From Verrucomicrobiia bacterium (GTDB taxonomy: Bacteria; Verrucomicrobiota; Verrucomicrobiia; Limisphaerales; Palsa-1400), in assembly GCA_025934545.1 (NCBI GenBank), contig JAICXV010000120.1, positions 1-6,901 of the forward strand: a stretch of DNA of 6,901 nt. The letters are read 5' to 3'. Below, piece after piece: positions 1-5,781 of this stretch. Numbering within the stretch: position 1 is the stretch's first letter; the number at the start of each line of letters is the position of its first letter. The translations under genes and the position numbers were made by a program. The notes beneath the pieces are model-generated. The model was not told the DNA's origin. It worked only from the letters and a program-made list of their open reading frames with translations, and ran no database searches.

Positions 1-925
1 AGAGCGTTTGGAAACCTTCATTCCACCAAAGCGCATCGGTTTTCAGGTTCCAATCCCAGACAGCGTCATTGGTTGCGCGGGCGACCAGCTTGAAACGTTC
101 ATCGCTTTCGCGCAGTGCCATTTCGGCCTTGCGCCGGTCCGCAACCTCCAGCTTGAGGGCTTCGGTGCGTTGTTCGACACGACGTTCCAATTCGTTCTGG
201 ATTTTTTGCAGCGCAAGATCGCGCTCCTGAATCTGGTCGAGCATGGCATTGAAGCCGTCAATGAGGACGCCGAGTTCGTCGTTGCTCGTTTTTTTGGCGC
301 GCGCACCGTAGTTCTGTTTTTCGGTGACGGCCTTGGCGGTGTCGAGGAGTTGGAGAATCGGTTGCGAGATGACCCGTTGCAATTGCGAAGCGAGTAGGAG
401 TGAAGCCAGAAATGAAAAGCAAAATACCGCCAGAACGATGCCACCGGACAAGCTGAGGCGTTCGTAAATTGGGTTGAGATTGGACTCAACATACACGGGA
501 ATGTCGGCGGCTGCATTCGCGACGCGGACTTTGCGAAACATCTTGTAGGAATGGACATCAAACCCGACCCAATTCGTGATACTCGGGCTCGGCATCGTTG
601 CCCGCGCCTTTTCCGGATAGACCGCGAGAACGGTATCGTTGGTCGTATAGACGCACGCCCGAACAATATTAGCCTCATCATGCACTTCGGACATGAGTCC
701 TTGTTGGGCCGGCTCGCGTTGATCGGTTTCAAAACCAAAAGAAGCGGCCTTGGCGATGTGTTCGGCGAGCGAAGTGAGGTGCAGCTTCATGTCCTGTTTG
801 ACAGACATGAGTTCATAGACGACGAATCCCGAGGACGCCAATAGAAGCGCCATCGAACTGGTCAGCATCAATATCAGGATTTGCTTTTGCCTGATTGAGC
901 GGCTGCCAAAATCAAATAATCGCAT
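1..925 (-). CDS. Membrane sensor with CHASE8-like periplasmic region, HAMP and PAS (C-terminus beyond window)
   Basis: Translating back from the ATG at 925 gives 308 open codons that run off the window at base 1. Residues 15-39 form a first membrane helix. Residues 40-160 are periplasmic and resemble CHASE8, the sensor region of YfiN-type diguanylate cyclases (LAEHIAKAASFGFE, then a predicted helix and the strand ACVYTTNDTVLAVYP). Residues 161-181 are a second membrane helix, and 182-235 a HAMP linker with the DELG motif at 216-219. Residues 236-272 are a charged coiled coil, and a PAS fold begins near 274 (ERFKLVARATNDAVWDWN). The output domain is not visible, so this may be a histidine kinase or a GGDEF/EAL enzyme. 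The start follows the YfiR stop codon with no gap and has a good ribosome-binding site, so the two are probably translated together. Its likely role is to turn a periplasmic signal received from YfiR into a cytoplasmic output (inferred). Confidence 0.88.
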   Translation of the reverse strand, partial: MRLFDFGSRSIRQKQILILMLTSSMALLLASSGFVVYELMSVKQDMKLHLTSLAEHIAKAASFGFETDQREPAQQGLMSEVHDEANIVRACVYTTNDTVLAVYPEKARATMPSPSITNWVGFDVHSYKMFRKVRVANAAADIPVYVESNLNPIYERLSLSGGIVLAVFCFSFLASLLLASQLQRVISQPILQLLDTAKAVTEKQNYGARAKKTSNDELGVLIDGFNAMLDQIQERDLALQKIQNELERRVEQRTEALKLEVADRRKAEMALRESDERFKLVARATNDAVWDWNLKTDALWWNEGFQTL

Positions 926-1537
926 TTAAGCTCTTCCATCACGAACAATCTTCGCAAGATTCAGAAGTGATGAGTTTATTTTTAGCTCAGCGCGTCGGGC
1001 AGCGTCCACATTTATCTCAAAATGGACCTTGTCCTCAGCTTTCCTAAGGTTAATGACGGCGCCGACGGATGGAAAGGCATCAATTTCGTCGGTAATAGTA
1101 AGGACATTGGCATCGCGCACTTGTTCGACCACGTAAGCCGCCTTGTTGTGCTTGGCGTTGATGAAGAGCACATGGCAACTGCGCGCTTCATCGATAGCGT
1201 CGAAATCCAATTGTTTGATCAGAATGGGATGGCCGCCAATGTTCTTGCCTTGAAGCTGTTGCAAAAGATCGCCGAACGGGTTGTCGCCGATGACACCAAC
1301 CACGAGAGGCGAAGTCGGCGAACTAAAACGACTTGGAGGCCATTGCACGAACTTGGCAAAATTGTACAGAAACGCGCATTTGATTTGGATCTCAGTTACA
1401 GCCCCATCGCGTGCAAAAGTCGTTGGCGACGAAGCAAATAAAAACAAAATGCTCACAACCAAATGGAATGTGACGCGCACCAGTCGTGAGGTTCTTCCTG
1501 GCACGACACACCAGCCCATACCGGATCTATAGGGCAT
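926..1537 (-). CDS. yfiR: YfiR-like periplasmic protein (DUF4154)
   Basis: This 203-residue protein has a basic N-terminus, a hydrophobic signal stretch at about 22-37 and a probable signal peptidase cut after TTFA (residue 42). The mature part opens with the DUF4154 hallmark, a Glu-led helix ending YNFAKFVQWP (58-67). It continues with the strand VVGVIGDNPFG (79-89), the CHVLFI strand (121-126) and the usual C-terminal ELKINSSLLNLAKIV. In Pseudomonas aeruginosa YfiR is a periplasmic inhibitor of the diguanylate cyclase YfiN, relieved by the outer-membrane lipoprotein YfiB. Here it sits between a TonB receptor and a YfiN-like sensor, which suggests an equivalent middle-man role (inferred). 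The first ATG is preferred over the Met at codon 7 because AAGAG lies 7 bases before it. The mature protein has only two cysteines, 54 and 121, so at most one disulfide. Confidence 0.9.
   Translation of the reverse strand: MPYRSGMGWCVVPGRTSRLVRVTFHLVVSILFLFASSPTTFARDGAVTEIQIKCAFLYNFAKFVQWPPSRFSSPTSPLVVGVIGDNPFGDLLQQLQGKNIGGHPILIKQLDFDAIDEARSCHVLFINAKHNKAAYVVEQVRDANVLTITDEIDAFPSVGAVINLRKAEDKVHFEINVDAARRAELKINSSLLNLAKIVRDGRA
931..937 (-). promoter_or_regulatory. Ribosome-binding site of the sensor gene
   Basis: On the minus strand GGAAGAG lies 5 bases before the ATG at 925, inside the last codons of the YfiR gene. It fixes the sensor start and is the clearest Shine-Dalgarno sequence in the window. 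It implies translational coupling across the TAA/ATG junction. Confidence 0.65.
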
Positions 1538-1544
1538 TAACGGA

Positions 1545-1549
1545 CTCTT
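1545..1549 (-). promoter_or_regulatory. Ribosome-binding site of the YfiR-like gene
   Basis: AAGAG, within the purine run AGAAAAGAG, lies 7 bases upstream of the ATG at 1537. It supports that start over the in-frame ATG six codons further in. Confidence 0.45.
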
Positions 1550-1563
1550 TTCTAATAGCTTTG

Positions 1564-1593
1564 ATTATATTCGGGTTAGTAGCGGAACGTCAA
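1564..1593 (-). promoter_or_regulatory. Near-consensus sigma-70-type promoter for yfiR and the sensor
   Basis: Reading the minus strand, TTGACG (1588-1593) and TATAAT (1564-1569) are separated by 18 bp and match the housekeeping consensus at 11 of 12 positions. The -35 box lies in the last codons of the TonB receptor gene and the -10 box lies in the 38-bp gap before yfiR. The predicted start of transcription near 1557 leaves a leader of about 20 bases that still contains the AAGAG ribosome-binding site. The position is what a working promoter would require, although this rests on sequence match alone. Confidence 0.6.
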
Positions 1594-3585
1594 CTTGCCG
1601 AAGACGCCGCGTTCCACTTCCGCTTGTTCGGTCCCAATAAAAGTGGGCGCGAACTCAGCGTGATGGTCATGAATGAGATTCTGGCCGACAACTGCCACCT
1701 CCAGATCTTTCGAAGCCTGCCATGCGAGACGCGCATCGACTTCGACATAACTGGGGATGCCGACCGCACGCAAGCGATCGACGTAGCGAAGGGTCGTGTC
1801 AAATTTCAGATTCAACGGCAAATCGAGCGATGAGTGAACAAAAAACTGATTTTCGGGACTCGACCCTTCATACATTAACTCGGTGCGCTGATCGCCGGTG
1901 CTATCACGGTGAATCTGCATTCTGAGAAAGCTGTAGCCGCCGCGTAAACGCCAGACGTTGGGCACCGCTTCAACGGAGACCGCGGCTTCTCCGCCGTAGC
2001 TTTCGCCGGTCAGACCGTTGCCGGCGATTGTTTGGAACGGCGGAGCGAACGGGTCCTGACTGCGCAGACGAGTGTAGCTGTTGTAGAAAGCGGTGAGGTC
2101 AAGATTGAGCCGTTCAATAGGAGTGACACGGTAACCGATTTCGTAGGCGATCAAAGCCTCGGCCAGCATATTCGGATTGCCGTGGATGGTGGCTGCCCCG
2201 GGCGGGATGCCGGCGACGTTCAGTCGAATATCGTTCTCGGCTTCTGACGGAGTGCGGACGGCGCGAGAAACGGATGCCCATATCGTTTGATTAGTGCGCA
2301 CCGAATACTCGCCGCGAGCGCTGGGTTGGATCTCAAACCCAGTGAAATCATTGTGCTCAAATTTGGTCCCGAGAATCGCCTTGAAATCGTGCGTTATGGA
2401 AATCTGGTCCTGCATGAAAGCGCTATAAAGGTCATGGGATTTGTCATCCGGCAATACCGTGACGTTCAGACTGTTTCTAGTTATGTCGCGATGGGTGGAC
2501 CGAAAACCGGCGCCCCAGGTTAATTCGTTTCGATCACCAATTTTGAAAGTGTGCTGCGCATCGATGTCGCCAGTGTCGCGCGTTTCCGATAAGACAGGAT
2601 TGTTGCGCACGGTTCGATCCCAATAGGACTGCACGGTCAAATGGGAATCGCCTCCGAAATCATGGTTCCAACGGCCAAGAAGGTTAGCGCCGGCGACGTT
2701 ATCGATCGATTTCGCAAATCCAGCAAAAGGCGGAGCGGCTGTCGGAATTGTATAAATCTCGTTTTCCTGGCCGCTGTAGGCGTCGCCCTGCAAAGTGAAG
2801 TCGTTGTTATTGCCTTTGGTGGCGTCAATGCGAAACCCACCGCGGATCATGCTCCATTCATCGAAAGAATCGGCGTCGTTGGCAAAGACACTGGAATCGC
2901 GATCAAACCATTTTGCGTAAGCTTTCATGTACACGCCGTCCGTCAGTTTGAGACCGTAGCGAACGCTTCCAAAGTCACGCTCTTCGGTCCCACCGCCGCC
3001 GGAAACAAGCAGACCAACAGTGTTCGTCGCTGATTTGGTGACGACGTTGATAACGCCATTGACGGCGTTGGCACCCCATTGCGTTGCACCCGGACCGCGG
3101 ACGACTTCGATATGATCGACGTCCTCCATCAAAGTGTCCTGCACGTCCCAGAAAACACCGGAGAACAGCGGCGTATAAACGGTGCGGCCATCGATCATCA
3201 CGAGCAGTTTGTTGGCGAAAACATCATTAAACCCACGCGAACTGATCGCCCATGTGTGCGCATCAACGCGTGCGACGTCCATGCCGGGGACAAGGCGCAA
3301 CGCCTCGGGGATACTGGTTGCGCCGGACCGGGTGATTTCGTCCTGGGTAAGGACATAAACCGCTGCCGCCGATTGTTCGATCGGTTCGGGATTACGGTTG
3401 GCGATGGTGACGCTGTATTGCATCAGTTTCTCAGGTGGCTCATCCAGCAAACGGTTAAAGCTTGAGACGTCGGCCAAATCGCCGGGAGCTGCCAATGCCG
3501 GCACCGACAGGGTGAGGAAAAATGCGCCACCGTACAGCGCGCAAAATGACAAGACTCGGTAAATAATTGTACAATGATTTCTCAT
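1576..3585 (-). CDS. TonB-dependent outer-membrane receptor
   Basis: This 669-residue protein has a signal peptide at 1-32 (cut after ALA), a possible TonB-box-like stretch near 57-62 (YSVTIA) and a plug domain at about 68-184. The plug carries the family motifs ITRSGATSIPEALRLVPGM (84-102), SSRGF (115-119), MIDGRTVYTPLFSGVFWDV (130-148), IEVVRGPGATQWGANAVNGV (159-178) and INVVTKSA. The remainder is a beta-barrel of alternating strands ending in FRY, the terminal aromatic residue expected for insertion by the BAM machinery. It would import a scarce ligand using TonB/ExbBD energy; the ligand cannot be told from the sequence. Only about 30 residues separate signal peptide and plug, so there is no FecA-type signalling domain. 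The yfiR-like gene follows after 38 bp. No clear Shine-Dalgarno sequence precedes the ATG. A palindrome overlaps codons 3-8. Confidence 0.95.
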   Translation of the reverse strand: MRNHCTIIYRVLSFCALYGGAFFLTLSVPALAAPGDLADVSSFNRLLDEPPEKLMQYSVTIANRNPEPIEQSAAAVYVLTQDEITRSGATSIPEALRLVPGMDVARVDAHTWAISSRGFNDVFANKLLVMIDGRTVYTPLFSGVFWDVQDTLMEDVDHIEVVRGPGATQWGANAVNGVINVVTKSATNTVGLLVSGGGGTEERDFGSVRYGLKLTDGVYMKAYAKWFDRDSSVFANDADSFDEWSMIRGGFRIDATKGNNNDFTLQGDAYSGQENEIYTIPTAAPPFAGFAKSIDNVAGANLLGRWNHDFGGDSHLTVQSYWDRTVRNNPVLSETRDTGDIDAQHTFKIGDRNELTWGAGFRSTHRDITRNSLNVTVLPDDKSHDLYSAFMQDQISITHDFKAILGTKFEHNDFTGFEIQPSARGEYSVRTNQTIWASVSRAVRTPSEAENDIRLNVAGIPPGAATIHGNPNMLAEALIAYEIGYRVTPIERLNLDLTAFYNSYTRLRSQDPFAPPFQTIAGNGLTGESYGGEAAVSVEAVPNVWRLRGGYSFLRMQIHRDSTGDQRTELMYEGSSPENQFFVHSSLDLPLNLKFDTTLRYVDRLRAVGIPSYVEVDARLAWQASKDLEVAVVGQNLIHDHHAEFAPTFIGTEQAEVERGVFGKLTFRY
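3562..3579. repeat. Near-perfect 18-bp palindrome over codons 3-8 of the receptor gene
   Basis: AATAATTGTACAATGATT contains the perfect core ATTGTACAAT, and 8 of its 9 symmetric base pairs match. It has no loop, so it resembles a binding site for a dimeric regulator more than an RNA hairpin. It lies just after the start codon in an AT-rich patch. One such match is expected by chance in a window of this size, so the regulatory reading is tentative. Confidence 0.3.
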
Positions 3586-3736
3586 AACTGCATAAGATCA
3601 ACCGGACTGCTTGACTGACACTATTGGTTGTATGTGCTGTTAGGCGTGTTTTTGACAACTTCGGACGAGGACTACAAGATAAACTTTGCGCGAATTTCAG
3701 AAACGAATCGGGCGTCCGGCACAGACCGATGAAAGA
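3586..3736 (-). promoter_or_regulatory. Intergenic region upstream of the receptor gene, with a weak candidate promoter
   Basis: These 151 bases separate the 472-residue protein gene from the receptor gene and must carry the receptor promoter unless it is read through from upstream. The best candidate on the minus strand is TTGTCA (3653-3658) with CATACA (3629-3634), 18 bp apart, matching 5/6 and 3/6 of the consensus. It would give a leader of about 36 bases. I see no convincing terminator, no cobalamin riboswitch core and no clear Fur box. The region contains a tiny reading frame Met-Gln-Leu-stop (3582-3593) whose TGA overlaps the receptor ATG. Confidence 0.25.
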
Positions 3737-5155
3737 TCACTTTGCGGACGGTGAGACAGCATTCGTCGACGCTGCTGCAGGGAGATTCAACCGGGTCCTC
3801 AGGATCGGTGCGTATTCCGGCACCTCCAGCAATTCGTCGAGAACCTTTTTCTTCATTTCAGCGAACGGAGGAAGCGTAATACGCCCCTTAGTTCCCGGCG
3901 TCTTGGCCTGATGGCGATCCCAAAGTCTTTTCGCGAGACGCTCGAAATTAAGAGAGCTGTCGTCTTGCTCAGCAATCAGTTTTAAATAGCTATTGCGCAA
4001 CAAACCTTCGATCAGGATGGTAACGCGGTTCACTTCCGTATCGTTGATTTCTTCGGTGATGCTCGCCAGCGCATAGTCCTCAACCGTCAAACCAGGCTCG
4101 ACCGCATTGGGGTAAAGTTTTTTCATGTAATCGAACCAATACGAGGCCTGCTTCTCTCGGCCATCCACGTAGAGGAGGTAAACGGCGGTGCGTAGAAAAT
4201 TTTTGTGCGCGTTTTTCATGTTTTCGCGAATGGCCGGTTCCTCGGCAATCATTTTTTCGTAAGCCGCGCTAACCTTGGGAACGAGATCGAGCTTGGGTCC
4301 GAGCATGAACTCGCCGCGGCTGGTTTTGGTCAAGCCGCCGCGGATGCAAGCCTGCTGCATCGATTGATAAATTGAACGGCGAAGTGTTTCTTGATCTTTT
4401 GGCTTGGCTCTGCGTCGGCCAACTTCAGCCCAGTAAATGGCGTGCGCGTCCGGCAATCTCCATTCCAACGGACCATATTCTTTGTCGATATCGGCCATGA
4501 TGGCGGGATCAAGTTTGTATTTTTCGCGAAGGAGTTTGGCGCGCTGCCGGGCGTCGGCCGTGGTTGGATTTTCCAGTTCAGCGAAATCGGGCTTGTCGCC
4601 CAGAACCTGTTGCATTTCTTCAGCCCAACGTTGCTTGTAGAGACGATGGGCGTCGTCGAGGTTTTGTCCCATCTTATGCTGATAGAACCAGGAGATTTCG
4701 CGGTAGATGAGAGTGTCGTCAGGGTTGTATTTAAGGCCTTCATCCCTGAGGAGCGAGATGCCACGCTGGACCCAACGCCACCGGTCTTCCGGATCTTTGA
4801 ATTTGACGGAAATATTATAAGCCATGTTCCAGCCCTGCATGAGCCAGACCTGCGTGAAATGCGGTTCGAGCTTTGTGATCCAGTCGGCGAGCTGGACCAT
4901 TTCGAAAAATTTTTCTTCGTCCTGCAAATCGGTCAGGCGAATCCACAATGCGTTCGCAATCAGCCCGCGGAAACCACCGAGGGCAACGGTGGTGAAAGCA
5001 AGCACGGGAGGCGCATTTTCAAGGGGAGCGACTTTGGTGAAACCAAGACGTTCGCGGTCGGTGTTCAAAGCGTTTTGAATTGGATAAACGCTCGCAAACA
5101 ACAACGCCGCCAAAGCGACCAGTACGGGTTTGTAAAACTTTGTCCGGAACTCCAC
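3737..5155 (-). CDS. Membrane-anchored helical-repeat protein of unknown function, conserved in Planctomycetes/Verrucomicrobia
   Basis: This 472-residue protein has a short basic N-terminus and a membrane helix at about 9-26 with no obvious cleavage site. A second hydrophobic stretch at 50-71 (LAFTTVALGGFRGLIANALW) could be another membrane segment or a packed helix. From about residue 75 it is a run of amphipathic helices rich in Trp and Tyr, resembling degenerate TPR repeats (for example LADWITKLEPHFTQVWLMQG at 89-108, ISWFYQHKMGQNLDDAHRLY at 154-173). The tail is rich in Ala, Ser and Pro. From memory, similar proteins with the GGFRG, QLADWI and WNMAYNIS blocks occur widely in Planctomycetes and Verrucomicrobia without known function. 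The start is GTG: an in-frame TAA lies nine bases before it and the next Met is residue 86. No Shine-Dalgarno sequence is visible. It is probably a single-gene unit between rfaE2 and the receptor operon. Confidence 0.88.
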   Translation of the reverse strand: MEFRTKFYKPVLVALAALLFASVYPIQNALNTDRERLGFTKVAPLENAPPVLAFTTVALGGFRGLIANALWIRLTDLQDEEKFFEMVQLADWITKLEPHFTQVWLMQGWNMAYNISVKFKDPEDRWRWVQRGISLLRDEGLKYNPDDTLIYREISWFYQHKMGQNLDDAHRLYKQRWAEEMQQVLGDKPDFAELENPTTADARQRAKLLREKYKLDPAIMADIDKEYGPLEWRLPDAHAIYWAEVGRRRAKPKDQETLRRSIYQSMQQACIRGGLTKTSRGEFMLGPKLDLVPKVSAAYEKMIAEEPAIRENMKNAHKNFLRTAVYLLYVDGREKQASYWFDYMKKLYPNAVEPGLTVEDYALASITEEINDTEVNRVTILIEGLLRNSYLKLIAEQDDSSLNFERLAKRLWDRHQAKTPGTKGRITLPPFAEMKKKVLDELLEVPEYAPILRTRLNLPAAASTNAVSPSAK

Positions 5156-5163
5156 TGGAACTT

Positions 5164-5192
5164 ATAATCGTCAATTCGGGCGACGAAACCAA
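5164..5192 (-). promoter_or_regulatory. Possible promoter giving a leaderless mRNA for the 472-residue protein
   Basis: TTGGTT (5187-5192) and GATTAT (5164-5169) on the minus strand are 17 bp apart and match 3/6 and 4/6 of the housekeeping consensus. The predicted start of transcription falls within a base or two of the GTG at 5155. That would explain the absence of a ribosome-binding site. The match is weak. Confidence 0.25.
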
Positions 5193-5215
5193 ACGAATTT
5201 TACCATGTGCGGAGG

Positions 5216-5242
5216 AAAAACCACCCAATCGAAGCCTTGGGG
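5216..5242 (-). terminator. Candidate intrinsic terminator after rfaE2
   Basis: On the minus strand CCCAA (5237-5241) pairs with TTGGG (5224-5228) around an 8-base loop. One further C-G pair is possible past a bulged T, and a GG and five T residues (5216-5220) follow. It lies about 20 bases after the rfaE2 stop. The stem is short, so efficiency is doubtful, but the position is right for ending the glycosyltransferase-rfaE2 transcript. Confidence 0.4.
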
Positions 5243-5262
5243 CAAATTGGCAGTTCCGGCGG

Positions 5263-5748
5263 CTACAGTCTGGAAATCTTTTCGAGAATCGCGCTGGTGG
5301 ACTTGCCGGGAACTAGCGGCAGCAACACAATCTGAACACCCATCTTTTCGAGCAAGCGTCGTTCGTCCTGATTGATGGTGTCGATGGTGTAATCGCCACC
5401 TTTGACATAAATGTCCGGCTGCACTTTTTGCAGGAAATTGCGCGCATCGAGTTCAGAAAACACGTAGACGGCATCTACCGATTCAAGCGCGGCGAGGACG
5501 GAGGCGCGGTCGCGTTCGTTGTTCACAGGCCGGCCGGGACCTTTGAGTGTTTGCACATTCGTGTCGCCGGTGACTCCAACCAGCAATGCACTCCCCTGCT
5601 CTTTTGCGTGTTGCAAATAGGAGATGTGACCAACGTGGAGGATGTCAAAACAGCCATTGGTGACGACGAGTTTCTTTCCCGCTTTGCGCAGTCCTTCGCG
5701 CCACGAAGAAAGGTTGGCGTCGGAGAGAATTTTTCGGCCGAAATCCAT
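5263..5748 (-). CDS. rfaE2: D-glycero-beta-D-manno-heptose 1-phosphate adenylyltransferase
   Basis: This 161-residue protein is a full-length stand-alone version of the cytidylyltransferase-like half of HldE. It transfers AMP from ATP to heptose 1-phosphate, giving ADP-heptose, the precursor of LPS inner core and some surface glycans. Visible motifs are TNGCFDILHVGH at 30-41, with the nucleotide-binding HxGH at 38-41, GRPVNNERDRASVLAAL at 72-88, PDIYVKGGDYT at 111-121 and the C-terminal GKSTSAI at 148-154. The kinase half of HldE is absent here and must be encoded elsewhere. The gene follows the glycosyltransferase stop by 33 bp in the same frame, so the two probably share a transcript. The ATG is the only usable start, since the upstream stop is in frame. 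No strong ribosome-binding site is visible. Confidence 0.95.
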   Translation of the reverse strand: MDFGRKILSDANLSSWREGLRKAGKKLVVTNGCFDILHVGHISYLQHAKEQGSALLVGVTGDTNVQTLKGPGRPVNNERDRASVLAALESVDAVYVFSELDARNFLQKVQPDIYVKGGDYTIDTINQDERRLLEKMGVQIVLLPLVPGKSTSAILEKISRL

Positions 5749-5781
5749 CGCCCGAATGTTGGGGCAATCGCGCCGATGTGA

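Noticed and set aside
43..738. 231-codon minus-strand open frame beginning with TTG
   Set aside because: Overlaps the sensor gene in another frame; it is rich in Arg, Ser and Pro and lacks the membrane, HAMP and PAS features clear in the correct frame.
1022..1441. 139-codon plus-strand open frame
   Set aside because: Antisense to the YfiR-like gene; no motif and no ribosome-binding site.
3660..3736. Terminator after the helical-repeat gene
   Set aside because: Only short arms (ATCGG/CCGAT, and CGGACG/CGTCCG about 45 bases apart) and no T-tract follow, so no intrinsic terminator can be supported.
3624..3911. 95-codon plus-strand frame starting in the intergenic region, near a TTGACA box
   Set aside because: Most of it is antisense to the 3' end of the helical-repeat gene; no ribosome-binding site and no domain-like sequence.
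4391..5167. 258-codon plus-strand open frame
   Set aside because: Lies wholly antisense to the well-formed helical-repeat protein; low-complexity composition and no recognisable motif, so it is a codon-bias shadow.
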